Part shown: positions 12,617 to 23,921 of the stretch, in pieces
Numbering within the stretch: position 1 is the first letter of the stretch
Layout of the letters: each line of letters begins with the position of its first letter
From: Ilyobacter polytropus DSM 2926
GTDB taxonomy: Bacteria > Fusobacteriota > Fusobacteriia > Fusobacteriales > Fusobacteriaceae
Reading direction: 5' to 3'
Length of the DNA: 64,000 nt
NCBI RefSeq assembly: GCF_000165505.1
Contig: NC_014632.1
Span: 186,001 to 250,000 of the forward strand
The notes under the pieces: model-generated
What the model was told of the DNA's origin: nothing
Seen by the model: the letters and a program-made list of their open reading frames with translations, nothing else
Databases searched by the model: none
Position numbers and translations under genes: made by a program

Positions 12617-12979
12617 ATGGCATTCGATAGAGAAAAATTCATCGCTGATTTAGAAGCAATGACAGTATTAGAATTAAAAGATTTAGTATCAACATTAGAG
12701 GATCACTTCGGTGTAACTGCTGCTGCTCCTGTAGCTGTAGCTGCTGAAGCTGGAGCTGCTGCTGCAGAAAAAACTGAGTTTGACGTAGTTATAACAAGCG
12801 CAGGTGCTAAGAAGATAGCAGTAATCAAAGAGCTTAGAGCTATCACTGGACTTGGACTTAAAGAAGCTAAAGACTTAGCTGAAGCTGGAGGAAATGTTAA
12901 AGAAGCTGTTTCTAAAGAGGAAGCTGAAGAAGTAAAAGCTAAATTAGAAGCTGCTGGAGCTACTGTAGAAGTTAAATAG
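12617..12979 (+). CDS. rplL: Ribosomal protein bL12 (L7/L12)
   Basis: A 120-residue stalk protein present in several copies per ribosome, recruiting translational GTPases. It has an N-terminal dimer domain, an alanine-rich hinge ([14 protein letters not shown]), and the C-terminal factor-binding domain with [20 protein letters not shown]. The ribosome site AAGGAGG is strong, fitting the high demand. A terminator hairpin follows, which would limit flow into rpoB. Confidence 0.98.
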   Translation: MAFDREKFIADLEAMTVLELKDLVSTLEDHFGVTAAAPVAVAAEAGAAAAEKTEFDVVITSAGAKKIAVIKELRAITGLGLKEAKDLAEAGGNVKEAVSKEEAEEVKAKLEAAGATVEVK

Positions 12980-13026
12980 TCTATTTTTTAACTTTTATTA
13001 AATCCTACTAACAATTTAAAAAAAAT

Positions 13027-13055
13027 AGGCACTCTTAATTAAGAGTGCCTTTTTA
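13027..13055 (+). terminator. Terminator/attenuator between rplL and rpoB
   Basis: Perfect stem AGGCACTCTT/AAGAGTGCCT (13027-13050, 4-base loop) followed by five T. It probably lets only part of the transcripts reach rpoBC. Confidence 0.85.
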
Positions 13056-13076
13056 CTCATTTATAGAGTAGTGGCC

Positions 13077-13208
13077 TTGAAATAAATAAAACGCGAAATA
13101 TTTTAAATATGAAGTTGATATCTAATCTGTGTAAAACAGTATTTTCAAACAGATTATTTTTAATAGGTTAGGTATCAACTATTAAGAACTAACAAGGGGT
13201 GTGAAGTA
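13077..13208 (+). promoter_or_regulatory. rpoB leader: weak promoter candidate and long-range hairpin
   Basis: TTGAAA (13077), 16 bases, TATTTT (13099-13104) could be a secondary promoter. Downstream, GTTGATATCTAA (13114-13125) can pair with TTAGGTATCAAC (13168-13179), and AATCTGT (13124-13130) with ACAGATT (13149-13155). The two pairings compete at their edges and end about 20 bases before the rpoB ribosome site AAGGGGTG. Confidence 0.45.
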
Positions 13209-16200
13209 ATGGGGAAACTTGTTAAAAGAATGAATTTTGGAAGAATAAAAGAAAGAGGAGCGATGCCTCACTTCCTAGAATTCCAATTAAATTCCTATGA
13301 AGATTTCCTACAAGCCAAAAAAGCTCCAAATACGAGAGAAGATAAAGGACTTGAATCGGCTTTTAGAGAAATTTTCCCTATTGAGTCTTCTAACGGAGAC
13401 ATCAAACTTGAGTACCTTTCTTATGAACTGCACGAAGCAGAGCCACCAATGAATGATGAGCTTGAGTGTAAAAAGAGAGGTAAAACCTATTCTGCCTCAT
13501 TAAAGGTAAGGCTTAGACTCATAAACAAGAAAAGTGGAAACGAGATACAAGAAACATTGGTATACTTTGGTGAGCTTCCTAGGATGACTGAGAGAGGGAC
13601 TTTCATAATTAATGGTGCAGAAAGAGTAGTAGTGTCACAGCTACATAGATCACCTGGTGTTTCTTTCAACAAAGAACAAAACATACAGACAGGTAAGGAT
13701 CTATTTTCAGGAAAAATTATACCTTATAAAGGTACATGGCTGGAATTTGAAACAGACAAAAATGACTTCTTAAGTGTCAAAATAGACAGAAAAAAGAAAG
13801 TTTTAGCAACTGTATTTCTAAAATCAGTAGATTTTTTCCAGGACAACTTGGAAATCATGGAAGAGTTCTTTAAAATAAAGGAACTTGACCTGACTAAATA
13901 TTATGAAAAGTATAAAGAGAGAGAAGAATTAGTAAGTATTCTGAGAACGAAGTTTGAAGGTAGCTTCGTAAAAGAAGATATATTCGACGAAGAAACTGGA
14001 GAAATACTAGCTGAGGAACAGACAGTTATTGATGAAGAGTTAATCGAAAAAATAGTAGATATGAAACTCGAATCAATAAATTACTGGGAAGTAAGACCAG
14101 AGGAAAAGATACTTGCAAATACCTTGCTGGCAGATACCAGTGAAAATAAAGATGAGGCTGTCACAGAGGTATTTAAAAAACTAAGACCTGGAGACCTTGT
14201 TACAGTTGATTCAGCAAGATCACTTATCAGACAGATGTTTTTTAATCCTCAAAGATACGACCTAGCTTCAGTAGGTAGATACAAAATGAATAAGAGACTG
14301 AGACTAGATCTTCCTGATGATCAAGTAGTATTGACAAGAGAAGACTTAGTGGCATCGATAAAATATGTTCTTGGACTTCATAACGGTGCAGGACACACAG
14401 ATGATATAGACAATCTTTCAAACAGAAGGGTAAGAGGAGTCGGAGAACTTCTGTTGATGCAGATAAGATCAGGACTTGTAAAAATGGGGAAAATGGTAAA
14501 AGAAAAGATGACTGTACAAGATGCAGGGACCCTTACTCCACAATCTCTTTTAAATACGAGACCTCTTAATGCATTGGTTCTAGACTTCTTTGGTTCCGGA
14601 CAGCTTTCACAGTTTATGGACCAATCCAACCCACTAGCTGAACTTACTCACAAGAGAAGGATTTCAGCGCTAGGACCAGGTGGACTTTCTAGAGAAAGGG
14701 CAGGATTTGAGGTACGTGATGTACACGATTCACATTATGGTAGAATATGTCCTATAGAAACTCCAGAGGGACCAAACATCGGTCTTATAGGATCTCTTGC
14801 TATCTATGCTAAGGTTAATAAGTATGGGTTTATAGAAACTCCATATATAACTGTAAAGGATGGTAAAGCGGATTTTGATGACATAAAATATCTAGCTGCT
14901 GACGAAGAGGAAGGACTCTTTATAGCACAGGCAGATACAGTTGTAGGAGAAGACGGAAACCTTGTAGGAGAAGTTGTTTGTAGATTTGGACATGAAATAG
15001 TTCATGTATCAGGTGAAAAAGTTGACTTCCTAGATGTTTCTCCTAAACAGGTTGTTTCAGTATCAGCTGGACTTATACCTTTCCTAGAGCATGATGATGC
15101 CAACAGAGCACTTATGGGATCAAACATGCAAAGACAAGCGGTACCATTATTGAAAGCAGAAGCACCTTTTATAGGAACAGGACTAGAAAGAAAAGTTGCT
15201 GTAGATTCTGGAGCAGTTGTGGTGTCAAAGGTTAAAGGGAAAGTTGTAACTGTAGATGCAAATAAAGTAGTAGTACTAGATGAAGATAAAAAAGAACATT
15301 CTTATAGACTATTAAACTTCGAAAGATCCAACCAGGCGATGTGTCTACACCAGAAGCCACTTGTTGATCTCGGAGAAGAGGTAGAAGTTGGAACTATACT
15401 AGCCGATGGACCTGCTACAAAAGGCGGAGATTTGGCACTTGGTAGAAATATCCTGATGGCATTCATGCCTTGGGAAGGATACAACTTTGAGGATGCGATT
15501 TTGATTTCTGATAGACTGAGAAAAGATGACGTATTCACGTCAATTCATATAGAGGAATATGAGATAGAAGCCAGATCAACAAAATTAGGTGATGAGGAAA
15601 TCACAAGGGAAATTCCTAATGTATCTGAAGAAGCTCTTAGAAACCTTGATGACAGGGGAGTAATCAGAGTAGGTGCAGAAGTAGGACCTGGAGATATACT
15701 TGTAGGAAAAACTACACCGAAAGGTGAAACAGAACCTCCTGCAGAAGAAAAATTACTCAGAGCTATATTTGGAGAAAAAGCAAGAGATGTAAGAGACACA
15801 TCTTTAAAAATGCCTCATGGAGCTAAAGGTACTATTGTTGAGATACTAGAGCTTTCTAGAGAGAACGGCGATGAACTTAAGGCTGGGGTAAATAAACTGA
15901 TAAGAATATTTGTAGCTGAAAAGAGAAAAATAACTGTTGGAGATAAGATGTCAGGAAGACATGGTAATAAAGGTGTAGTTTCTAGAGTACTACCTGCAGA
16001 AGACATGCCTTTCTTAGCTAACGGAACACATCTTGACGTAGTTATCAACCCTCTTGGAGTTCCTTCACGGATGAATATAGGTCAGGTACTAGAAGTACAT
16101 TTAGGACTTGCAATGGGAGACTTAGACGGCGGAACATACATAGCCACTCCTGTATTTGATGGTGGAAATGAAGCACAGGTAAAAGATTATCTTGAATCTT

Positions 16201-16706
16201 CAGGATTCAGCAGAACAGGTAAGGTAACACTGTTTGATGGTAGAACAGGGGATAAATTTGACAACCCTGTAACTGTAGGTAGGATGTATATGCTTAAACT
16301 TCATCACCTAGTAGAAGATAAAATGCATGCTAGAGCAATCGGTCCTTACTCACTAGTCACTCAACAGCCACTTGGAGGTAAAGCTCAATTTGGAGGACAG
16401 AGATTAGGTGAAATGGAAGTTTGGGCTCTTGAAGCTTATGGGGCAGCAAATATTCTACAGGAGATGCTAACTGTTAAGTCAGATGACGTGGCAGGAAGAA
16501 CAAAGACATACGAGGCTATTGTAAAAGGTGAAGAAATGCCAGAGCCTGACTTACCAGAATCATTCAAGGTACTACTTAAGGAATTCCAGGCACTAGCTCT
16601 TGATGTAGAACTCTTTGATACTGATAAAAATATTATAAATGTAAATGAAGAGCTAAACAAAGAAGAAACAATAACGGAGTTCTCTTTAGCAGACCTTAAA
16701 AATTAA
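13209..16706 (+). CDS. rpoB: RNA polymerase beta subunit
   Basis: The 1165-residue beta subunit forms one side of the active-site cleft. Landmarks in order are the start [33 protein letters not shown], the rifamycin region with [20 protein letters not shown], the fork region [15 protein letters not shown], the catalytic-side [16 protein letters not shown], and the C-terminal clamp [20 protein letters not shown]. In the rifamycin pocket D516, H526 and S531 (E. coli numbers) are present, while S522 is alanine. There is no large lineage insertion, so the protein is shorter than in E. coli. It is likely co-expressed with rpoC 77 bases downstream and limited by the rplL-rpoB attenuator. Confidence 0.98.
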   Translation: MGKLVKRMNFGRIKERGAMPHFLEFQLNSYEDFLQAKKAPNTREDKGLESAFREIFPIESSNGDIKLEYLSYELHEAEPPMNDELECKKRGKTYSASLKVRLRLINKKSGNEIQETLVYFGELPRMTERGTFIINGAERVVVSQLHRSPGVSFNKEQNIQTGKDLFSGKIIPYKGTWLEFETDKNDFLSVKIDRKKKVLATVFLKSVDFFQDNLEIMEEFFKIKELDLTKYYEKYKEREELVSILRTKFEGSFVKEDIFDEETGEILAEEQTVIDEELIEKIVDMKLESINYWEVRPEEKILANTLLADTSENKDEAVTEVFKKLRPGDLVTVDSARSLIRQMFFNPQRYDLASVGRYKMNKRLRLDLPDDQVVLTREDLVASIKYVLGLHNGAGHTDDIDNLSNRRVRGVGELLLMQIRSGLVKMGKMVKEKMTVQDAGTLTPQSLLNTRPLNALVLDFFGSGQLSQFMDQSNPLAELTHKRRISALGPGGLSRERAGFEVRDVHDSHYGRICPIETPEGPNIGLIGSLAIYAKVNKYGFIETPYITVKDGKADFDDIKYLAADEEEGLFIAQADTVVGEDGNLVGEVVCRFGHEIVHVSGEKVDFLDVSPKQVVSVSAGLIPFLEHDDANRALMGSNMQRQAVPLLKAEAPFIGTGLERKVAVDSGAVVVSKVKGKVVTVDANKVVVLDEDKKEHSYRLLNFERSNQAMCLHQKPLVDLGEEVEVGTILADGPATKGGDLALGRNILMAFMPWEGYNFEDAILISDRLRKDDVFTSIHIEEYEIEARSTKLGDEEITREIPNVSEEALRNLDDRGVIRVGAEVGPGDILVGKTTPKGETEPPAEEKLLRAIFGEKARDVRDTSLKMPHGAKGTIVEILELSRENGDELKAGVNKLIRIFVAEKRKITVGDKMSGRHGNKGVVSRVLPAEDMPFLANGTHLDVVINPLGVPSRMNIGQVLEVHLGLAMGDLDGGTYIATPVFDGGNEAQVKDYLESSGFSRTGKVTLFDGRTGDKFDNPVTVGRMYMLKLHHLVEDKMHARAIGPYSLVTQQPLGGKAQFGGQRLGEMEVWALEAYGAANILQEMLTVKSDDVAGRTKTYEAIVKGEEMPEPDLPESFKVLLKEFQALALDVELFDTDKNIINVNEELNKEETITEFSLADLKN

Positions 16707-16783
16707 GATTGTGGTCGTATGGAACACATAACTATTTGAGTGTATATAATACTTATCTCAAGTAAGGAGGCTTTGCAGTTAAT

Positions 16784-19700
16784 ATGGGAATTAAAAATTT
16801 CGAAAAAATCAGGATTAGACTAGCATCTCCGGAAAAGATTCAAGATTGGTCTTTTGGAGAAGTAACTAAACCGGAAACAATTAACTATAGAACACTTAAT
16901 CCTGAAATGGATGGTCTTTTCTGTGAAAAAATATTTGGTCCAACTAAGGACTGGGAATGCGCTTGTGGAAAATACAAAAGAATGAGATATAAAGGTCTTG
17001 TTTGTGAAAAGTGTGGAGTAGAAGTAACAAGAGCAAAAGTCAGAAGAGAGAGAATGGGGCATATTAATCTTGCCGCTCCAGTTTCTCACATCTGGTACTC
17101 TAAAGGTACTCCAAACAAGATGTCTCTTGTTCTTGGGATTTCCCCAAAAGAACTTGAATCAGTTCTTTATTTTGCAAGATATATCGTAATATCTACAGGT
17201 GATACGAATCTTAAAGAGGTAAAGATTTTAACTGAGAGAGAATACAAGCTATACAGACAGCAACACGGAAAAAGTTTTGAAGCTCAAATGGGTGCAGAAG
17301 CTATTCTTAAATTGCTACAAAAGATAAATCTTGAAGAACTTCAAGTAGAACTTGAAAAAGAGCTTGAAGATGTAACTTCTTCTCAAAAGAGAAAGAAGAT
17401 AGTAAAAAGACTTAAAATAGTAAGAGACTTCAGTGAGTCAGGTAATAAACCTGAATGGATGATACTAAAAAATGTTCCAGTGATACCAGCTGACCTTAGA
17501 CCAATGGTGCAGCTAGACGGTGGAAGATTTGCAACTTCAGATCTGAATGACCTTTATAGAAGAGTAATAAACAGAAACAACAGATTGAAAAAACTTTTAG
17601 AAATAAAAGCACCTGAAATCGTTGTAAAAAATGAAAAAAGAATGCTTCAAGAAGCTGTGGATGCCCTTATAGATAACGGAAGAAGAGGAAAGCCTGTAGT
17701 TGCACAAAACAACAGAGAACTTAAATCTCTTTCTGATATGTTAAAAGGTAAGCAAGGTAGATTTAGACAGAACCTTCTCGGTAAAAGGGTAGACTATTCT
17801 GCTAGATCGGTTATCGTTGTAGGTCCGTCCCTAAAGATGGATCAGTGCGGAATCCCTAAAAAAATGGCCCTTGAACTATACAAGCCTTTTATAATGAGAG
17901 AACTTGTAAAAAGAGAGCTTGCTTCAAATATAAAGACAGCTAAAAAACTTGTAGAAGATGCAGATGATAAAGTATGGGATGTAATTGAGGATGTAATCCA
18001 GGATCACCCAGTACTTTTAAACAGAGCACCTACTCTTCACAGACTTTCAATACAGGCTTTCCAACCTGTTCTTATAGAAGGAAAGGCTATCAGACTTCAC
18101 CCATTGGTTTGTGCTGCATTTAATGCCGATTTCGATGGTGACCAGATGGCAGTACACTTGATGCTTTCACCTGAGGCGATAATGGAAGCAAAACTTCTAA
18201 TGCTTGCACCAAATAACATTATATCTCCTGCAAATGGAGAACCGGTAGCTGTACCTTCTCAAGATATGGTTATGGGATGTTATTATATGACAAAAGATAA
18301 ACCTGGAGCTAAAGGTGAAGGGATGGTTTTTTCGAGCATAGATAAAGTTTTGACTGCTTATCAACTGGGAATGGTTGAAACTCATGCAATTGTAAAAGTA
18401 AGGATAAACTCTGAGCTTGTTGAATCTACTCCAGGTAGAGTACTTTTCAATGAGATGCTTCCTGTGGAAAACAGAATGTATAATGTTACTTTCGGTAAGG
18501 GACCTCTTAAGAAGCTTATTGCAAAACTTTATGAGATGCATGGATTTACTATAACGGCAGAACTTATAAATGACATTAAAAACTTCGGATATCATTACGC
18601 TACGTTTGCTGGAATAACTGTAGGTATAGAGGATCTTGAAATTCCTGAGTCTAAAAAGTCGATTCTTGAAGAGGCTGACAACATGGTAGATCAAATCGAA
18701 CAGGATTACAGAGACGGTAAGATAATAAACGAAGAAAGATATAGAAAAACAGTAGCAGTATGGTCAAAAGCAACTGATGATGTAACAAAGGCAATGATGG
18801 AAAACCTAGACCAATTTAACCCGGTATATATGATGGCCAACTCAGGAGCAAGAGGATCTATCGCACAGATGAGACAACTTGGAGCCATGAGAGGACTAAT
18901 GGCAGATACACAGGGAAGAATCATAGAGGTACCTATCAAAGCAAACTTCCGTGAGGGTCTAACTGTATTAGAATTCTTCATGTCATCTCACGGAGCTAGA
19001 AAAGGTCTGGCAGATACAGCACTGAGAACTGCCGACTCGGGATACCTAACAAGAAGACTTGTAGATATTTCGCATGAAGTTATAGTAAACTCTGAAGACT
19101 GCGGAACACACGAGGGAATAGAAGTAGCAGAGCTTGTATCTGAAGGAAATGTAATCGAAAAACTTTCAGAAAGACTGAACGGAAGAGTCCTTGTAGAAGA
19201 TGTAGTACATGAGGGGGAGCTAGTAGCCTCTAGAAATACCATTATAGATAAAGAACTTATAAATAAAATCGAAGAGCTAGAAATTAAAAAAGTCAAGATA
19301 AGATCACCACTTACATGTAGCCTTGAAAAAGGAGTTTGTAAGAAGTGTTATGGTATGGACTTAGCAACTCATAAAGAGATACTTTTAGGAGAAGCTGTAG
19401 GAGTAATAGCGGCACAATCTATCGGAGAACCTGGAACTCAGCTTACAATGAGAACTTTCCATACAGGTGGAGTTGCCATGGCCTCAGCTGCAGCAACAAG
19501 CATAAAGGCTGAAAACAGTGGTAGAATAGCATTTAGAGAAGTAAAAATACTTGAAACTGAAGACAGTGATGATAAAGTTGTAGTTTCTCAGTCAGCTAAG
19601 CTGATAATAGGAAACTATGATTATGAGATCCCTTCTGGTTCGATTCTTAAAGTAGAAGAGGGACAGATGGTAGAAGCGGGGGATACCCTAGTGGTATTTG

Positions 19701-20728
19701 ACCCTTATAATATACCTATAATAGCTGACAATGATGGTGTAGCAGAATATAGAGAGCTATATGTAAAAGAGAGTTATGACGAAAAGTATGACGTAACAGA
19801 GTATCAGGCAATAAAACCGGTAGAATCTGGAGATATTAACCCTAGAATAATACTCTTTGATGACGATGGGAATAAAGTCGGAGTTTGTTACATACCATTC
19901 GGAGCCTTCTTAATGGTTAAAGAAGGAGACAAAGTTAAAAAAGGTCAAATCGTGGCAAAAATCATTCCTGAGGGAGCCGGAACAAAGGATATCACTGGAG
20001 GTCTTCCGAGAGTTCAAGAACTTTTTGAAGCTAGAAATCCAAAAGGAAAGGCCACTCTTTCTGAGATAGACGGTAAGGTAGAGATTACCGGTAAAAAGAA
20101 AAAAGGTATGAGAGTAATCATAATAAAATCAACTAGTGACAGTGACTTATTCAAAGAATATCTTGTTCCTGTAGGGGAACACCTTGTTGTTACAGATGGT
20201 ATGCTTGTAAAATCTGGAGATAAGATCACAGATGGAGCTATTTCTCCACATGACGTACTTTCTATAAAAGGTCTTGTTGCGGCAGAGCAGTTTATACTAG
20301 AGTCTGTTCAGCAAGTATATAGAGATCAAGGGGTAACGGTAAATGATAAACATATAGAGATTATCGTTAAGCAGATGTTTAAGAAAGTCAGAATAGTAGA
20401 TTCTGGTTCATCACTTTTCTTAGAAGATGAAGTTGTAGAGAAGAGGTTAATGGATCTTGAAAATGAAGTGTTAAGAGCAGCTGGTAAACGTGAGATACAG
20501 TATCAACCGATTATCCAGGGAATAACTAAAGCAGCAGTAAATACTGGAAGCTTTATTTCTGCGGCATCATTCCAAGAGACGACAAAAGTACTTTCTAACG
20601 CAGCAATCGAAGGAAAAGAAGACTATTTAGAAGGTCTTAAAGAAAATGTAATTATAGGAAAAATGATTCCTGCTGGAACAGGATTCACTTCTTATAAGAC
20701 GATAGAACCTAAGAAACTTCAAGACTAA
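16784..20728 (+). CDS. rpoC: RNA polymerase beta' subunit
   Basis: The 1314-residue subunit carries the catalytic magnesium loop [12 protein letters not shown] (about residues 446-457). The N-terminal zinc site is CACG with CEKCG near residues 60-80. The second zinc site uses CGTHEG and the cysteines of [13 protein letters not shown] near residues 840-870. The bridge helix/trigger-loop region includes [10 protein letters not shown]. The C-terminal part ends with the omega-binding region. The start ATG follows AAGGAGG. A strong terminator follows the stop, closing the cluster that began at rpmG. Confidence 0.98.
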   Translation: MGIKNFEKIRIRLASPEKIQDWSFGEVTKPETINYRTLNPEMDGLFCEKIFGPTKDWECACGKYKRMRYKGLVCEKCGVEVTRAKVRRERMGHINLAAPVSHIWYSKGTPNKMSLVLGISPKELESVLYFARYIVISTGDTNLKEVKILTEREYKLYRQQHGKSFEAQMGAEAILKLLQKINLEELQVELEKELEDVTSSQKRKKIVKRLKIVRDFSESGNKPEWMILKNVPVIPADLRPMVQLDGGRFATSDLNDLYRRVINRNNRLKKLLEIKAPEIVVKNEKRMLQEAVDALIDNGRRGKPVVAQNNRELKSLSDMLKGKQGRFRQNLLGKRVDYSARSVIVVGPSLKMDQCGIPKKMALELYKPFIMRELVKRELASNIKTAKKLVEDADDKVWDVIEDVIQDHPVLLNRAPTLHRLSIQAFQPVLIEGKAIRLHPLVCAAFNADFDGDQMAVHLMLSPEAIMEAKLLMLAPNNIISPANGEPVAVPSQDMVMGCYYMTKDKPGAKGEGMVFSSIDKVLTAYQLGMVETHAIVKVRINSELVESTPGRVLFNEMLPVENRMYNVTFGKGPLKKLIAKLYEMHGFTITAELINDIKNFGYHYATFAGITVGIEDLEIPESKKSILEEADNMVDQIEQDYRDGKIINEERYRKTVAVWSKATDDVTKAMMENLDQFNPVYMMANSGARGSIAQMRQLGAMRGLMADTQGRIIEVPIKANFREGLTVLEFFMSSHGARKGLADTALRTADSGYLTRRLVDISHEVIVNSEDCGTHEGIEVAELVSEGNVIEKLSERLNGRVLVEDVVHEGELVASRNTIIDKELINKIEELEIKKVKIRSPLTCSLEKGVCKKCYGMDLATHKEILLGEAVGVIAAQSIGEPGTQLTMRTFHTGGVAMASAAATSIKAENSGRIAFREVKILETEDSDDKVVVSQSAKLIIGNYDYEIPSGSILKVEEGQMVEAGDTLVVFDPYNIPIIADNDGVAEYRELYVKESYDEKYDVTEYQAIKPVESGDINPRIILFDDDGNKVGVCYIPFGAFLMVKEGDKVKKGQIVAKIIPEGAGTKDITGGLPRVQELFEARNPKGKATLSEIDGKVEITGKKKKGMRVIIIKSTSDSDLFKEYLVPVGEHLVVTDGMLVKSGDKITDGAISPHDVLSIKGLVAAEQFILESVQQVYRDQGVTVNDKHIEIIVKQMFKKVRIVDSGSSLFLEDEVVEKRLMDLENEVLRAAGKREIQYQPIIQGITKAAVNTGSFISAASFQETTKVLSNAAIEGKEDYLEGLKENVIIGKMIPAGTGFTSYKTIEPKKLQD

Positions 20729-20729
20729 T

Positions 20730-20760
20730 AAAATAGGCGACTTTTGTCGCCTATTTTGAT
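20730..20760 (+). terminator. Terminator after rpoC
   Basis: Stem AAAATAGGCGAC/GTCGCCTATTTT with loop TTTT (20730-20757), just after the rpoC stop. It ends in a T-rich arm. Confidence 0.85.
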
Positions 20761-20865
20761 ATTTTTTACTCTTTATAAAATAAAAACACCGAATATCCTA
20801 TAACAGGAATTAATCTAAAATTTTATCAATGAAAGATCAACTTTGAGAGAGAGGGTGGGTTTCCT

Positions 20866-21744
20866 ATGAGAAGTATGACTGGTTATTCTAAGGAATTATT
20901 TGAAAATGATGACTTTAGAGTAAAAATAGAGATAAAAAGTGTGAATAACAAAAATTTAAATCTAAAAATAAAGTTACCTTATATATTGAATTTTATGGAA
21001 AATAAAATCAAAACAGAGGTAGCTTCGAGAGTTTTTAGAGGGTCTGTAGATCTTAGGATTGACTTTGAAGATAAGAGAGAACTCGGAGATCTATTTGAAT
21101 ACAACAGTAATTTAGCTTCATCTTACATGAAAGTATTGGAAAAACTAGAAGAGGATTTTAGTGAAAAATTCTCCAATAAACTTGATATTCTGATCAAACA
21201 GCCTAATGTAGTAAGAAAAAATGAGCTGGAAATAGACGAGGCTGAATATTCTGATATTGTTAAAAAGACACTTCATAAAGCCATAGATTCCTTCTTGGAA
21301 ATGAAAGAGGGAGAGGGTTCTAGACTTAAACTATATTTTGAAGATCGGATAAAGTCTATAGAGGAAAAAGTTGTTCAGATAATAGAAAAAAAAGAAGAAG
21401 TTGCAGAAGACTACAGAGAGAAACTCTTAGAAAGATTGGAGAAAGTTAGAAGAGATATTGAATTTAAAGAAGAGGATCTTTTGAAGGAAATATTATTATT
21501 TACTGACAAATCTGATATATCAGAAGAGACTTCGAGACTCGAGAGTCATTTAGAACAGTTTAAAATAGAACTTGAAAAAAATGAATCAAGTATAGGAAAA
21601 AAACTCGATTTTATTCTTCAGGAGATGTTTAGAGAGCTCAACACTACAGGAGTAAAATGTAATTTGTATGACATATCAAAACTGGTTGTAGAATGTAAAA
21701 ACGAGGTTGAGAAAATACGTGAGCAGGCCTTGAATATCGAATAG
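20866..21744 (+). CDS. yicC: YicC/YloC-family endoribonuclease
   Basis: A 292-residue member of the YicC family, described as endoribonucleases acting on RNA in the cytoplasm; the target here is unknown. Diagnostic parts are the N-terminal MRSMTGYSK and [12 protein letters not shown], a long charged coiled-coil middle, and the DUF1732 end ELNTTGVKC ... [13 protein letters not shown]. Length matches the family. It heads a run yicC-remA-gmk-rpoZ that is also found in Bacillus (yloC-remA-gmk-rpoZ), with gaps of 2-45 bases, so co-transcription is likely. No clear promoter was seen in the 105 bases after the rpoC terminator. Confidence 0.9.
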   Translation: MRSMTGYSKELFENDDFRVKIEIKSVNNKNLNLKIKLPYILNFMENKIKTEVASRVFRGSVDLRIDFEDKRELGDLFEYNSNLASSYMKVLEKLEEDFSEKFSNKLDILIKQPNVVRKNELEIDEAEYSDIVKKTLHKAIDSFLEMKEGEGSRLKLYFEDRIKSIEEKVVQIIEKKEEVAEDYREKLLERLEKVRRDIEFKEEDLLKEILLFTDKSDISEETSRLESHLEQFKIELEKNESSIGKKLDFILQEMFRELNTTGVKCNLYDISKLVVECKNEVEKIREQALNIE

Positions 21745-21755
21745 GAGGCAAAGAA

Positions 21756-21995
21756 ATGAGACCTATAAATATAGGCTTTGGAAACATGGTGATAGATGAA
21801 AGGATAATAGGGATAATAGCTCCTGATTCTGCACCGAGTAAACGTCTTAAAGAAGAAGCTAAAACTCAAAACAAATTAATAGATGCTACTTTTGGAAGAA
21901 AAACAAGAGCACTAATTATAACTGATTCAGACCATGTGATAATGTCAGCCATAAATCCGGAAACTATAGCAGTCAGAATCGAAAAAGGAGAATAA
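21756..21995 (+). CDS. remA: RemA-family DNA-binding regulator (DUF370)
   Basis: A 79-residue protein starting [20 protein letters not shown] and containing [19 protein letters not shown], the hallmark of RemA/YlzA. In Bacillus subtilis RemA forms an oligomeric ring that binds DNA and activates extracellular-matrix and osmoprotection genes. The role in this lineage is unknown. It lies 11 bases after yicC behind AGGAGG and 2 bases before gmk, the same neighbourhood as in Bacillus. Confidence 0.88.
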   Translation: MRPINIGFGNMVIDERIIGIIAPDSAPSKRLKEEAKTQNKLIDATFGRKTRALIITDSDHVIMSAINPETIAVRIEKGE

Positions 21996-21997
21996 GT

Positions 21998-22552
21998 ATG
22001 AAGAAGGGTGATTTATTTGTAGTTTCGGGACCCAGTGGGGCCGGGAAATCTACTGTTTGTAAATTAGTCAGAAGGATGCTTGAAATAAATCTTGCAGTTT
22101 CTGCTACAACTAGAGCTCCAAGAGCTGGAGAAGTAGATGGAAGAGAATACTATTTTCTCACAATGGAAGAATTTCAAAATAAGATAAAAAACAACGAATT
22201 TTTGGAATATGCAAATGTACACGGCAACTACTATGGAACCTTAAAAAGTGAGGTAGAGGAAAGACTTAACGAAGGGAAGAATATAATTCTAGAGATTGAT
22301 GTTCAGGGGGGAATCCAAGCTAGAGAAGAATACCCAGATGTAAACTTAATTTTCTTTAAAACACCTACAAAAGAAGATCTTGAAGACAGGCTTAGGGGAA
22401 GAGGAACAGAGGATGAAGAAACAGTCAGAATTAGACTTGAAAACTCTCTAAAAGAGCTGGAATTTGAAAAGTATTATGACAAAACTGTAATCAACCACAG
22501 CATAGAACAGGCATGTTATGATCTTATAAAAATAATAAAAAAAGAAGCATAA
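21998..22552 (+). CDS. gmk: Guanylate kinase
   Basis: Converts GMP and ATP to GDP and ADP in the cytoplasm. The 184-residue product has the P-loop GPSGAGKST (residues 9-17), the GMP-binding stretch SATTRAPRAGEVDGREYYFL, and the lid region RLRGRGTEDEETVRIRL. It starts 2 bases after remA. In many bacteria gmk and rpoZ are joined, as here, and guanylate kinase is a known target of (p)ppGpp, which also binds omega-containing polymerase. Confidence 0.97.
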   Translation: MKKGDLFVVSGPSGAGKSTVCKLVRRMLEINLAVSATTRAPRAGEVDGREYYFLTMEEFQNKIKNNEFLEYANVHGNYYGTLKSEVEERLNEGKNIILEIDVQGGIQAREEYPDVNLIFFKTPTKEDLEDRLRGRGTEDEETVRIRLENSLKELEFEKYYDKTVINHSIEQACYDLIKIIKKEA

Positions 22553-22597
22553 ATATTAATTTATTAAAATATCTGAAATTACAAGGAGGAGTTTGAA

Positions 22598-22810
22598 ATG
22601 AAAAAAGGAATTACTTATGATGAATTATTGGATAAAATACCTAATAAATATGTTTTAGCTACAGTTGCAGGAAAAAGATGTAGAGAGATTGAAAGTGGGT
22701 CTGAATCATTGGTTAAGGGTCTAAAGAAAGATACAAATGTCCAAAAAACTTTTAGAGAGATATTGTCAGATAAAATAGGTTATGATATTCAGGAAACAAC
22801 TGGGGAGTAG
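22598..22810 (+). CDS. rpoZ: RNA polymerase omega subunit
   Basis: A 70-residue subunit that helps fold beta' and stabilises the core enzyme. It begins MKKGITYDELLDKIPNKYVL and has the conserved patch VAGKRCREIESG. The ATG follows AAGGAGG. It sits 45 bases after gmk and 3 bases before apbE, so apbE may be translated from the same message. Confidence 0.92.
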   Translation: MKKGITYDELLDKIPNKYVLATVAGKRCREIESGSESLVKGLKKDTNVQKTFREILSDKIGYDIQETTGE

Positions 22811-22813
22811 GCT

Positions 22814-23806
22814 ATGAAAAAGATCTTGTTTTTATTATTTTTGTCGGTAATAGGACTATTCGGATGTGGAAACAAAAGATCACAGAAAATTGAAAAGGAA
22901 CTTTTTTCATTTGGCACCTATATAAAAATAACTGTTTATGACGAAGACAGCAAAAAAGCTGAAAAAGCTATTGAGGCTGCCTTTAAAGAGATAGAGAGAA
23001 TCGACAGTAAATTAAATACTAAAAAAACTGGAAGTATAATAGATCAAATAAACAGCAGCAAGGATAAAAAAATAAAACTTGATTCAGAGGGAAAAGAAAT
23101 ATTTTCAAAAGTCGAAGAGCTATATGAAGTTTCAAACAAAAAATATGATATCACTATATCTCCTCTTATGGATGTATGGGGATTTACAACTTATGAATCA
23201 GAAAAGAAACTACCTTCTAAAAAAGAAATTGATAAAGCACTATCAAAAATAGATTACTCTAAAGTTTCTATAAAAGATGATTATCTTCTGTTTGAAAAAC
23301 CTGTTGAAAAAATAGACACGGGATCTTTTTTGAAGGGTTATGCAATCTCTAGAGCTAAGCTTATAATGAAAGATATGGGAATAAAGAGTGCCTTTATAAC
23401 TTCCATATCTAGTATAGAGACAATAGGGACAAAGCCTGGATCTAAAAAATGGAGGATAGGACTTCAAAATCCTTCAGATCCTACGAAAATCTTAGATGTT
23501 GCAAATTTAGATGATAAGGCTATGGGAGTTTCAGGAGATTATCAAACTTTTGTGGAAATAGATGGGAAAAGATATCATCACATACTAGATGTAAAGACTG
23601 GCTACCCTGTATCAGACAAAAAAATGGTAGTAGTAATATGTGAAGACGCCTTTACTGCAGATATGCTATCAACTGCTTTTTTTTCAATGCCAATAAAGGA
23701 AATCTTAAAATATGTAGAAGATAAAAAAAACGTAGATGTTTTTATAGTTGACGCTGATTCGAAAATAACAACTTCCACAGGATTTAATTATTTTCTTAAA
23801 AAGTAA
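22814..23806 (+). CDS. apbE: FAD:protein FMN transferase (ApbE), lipoprotein
   Basis: Attaches FMN covalently to threonine in targets such as RnfG/RnfD or NqrB/NqrC, using FAD, on the outer face of the inner membrane. The 330-residue product has a lipoprotein signal (MKKILFLLFLSVIGLFGC, lipid cysteine at 18), the start FGTYIKITVYDE, and the middle IDTGSFLKGYAI, a variant of the usual DLGGIAKGYA block. Near the C-terminus are HHILDVKTGYPVSD and the metal-site region TADMLSTAFF. No Rnf or Nqr genes are in the window. The link to Na+-pumping redox complexes is inferred from the family. Confidence 0.93.
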   Translation: MKKILFLLFLSVIGLFGCGNKRSQKIEKELFSFGTYIKITVYDEDSKKAEKAIEAAFKEIERIDSKLNTKKTGSIIDQINSSKDKKIKLDSEGKEIFSKVEELYEVSNKKYDITISPLMDVWGFTTYESEKKLPSKKEIDKALSKIDYSKVSIKDDYLLFEKPVEKIDTGSFLKGYAISRAKLIMKDMGIKSAFITSISSIETIGTKPGSKKWRIGLQNPSDPTKILDVANLDDKAMGVSGDYQTFVEIDGKRYHHILDVKTGYPVSDKKMVVVICEDAFTADMLSTAFFSMPIKEILKYVEDKKNVDVFIVDADSKITTSTGFNYFLKK

Positions 23807-23921
23807 TATTTTTGAATTTTTGTATAGTAGAAGAAACGTTTACGGATATATTGTAATGCAATACCAAGGTAATTTTATAACAAAGGATATACAAATTACT
23901 TAACTAAGGAGGACAAAACAG

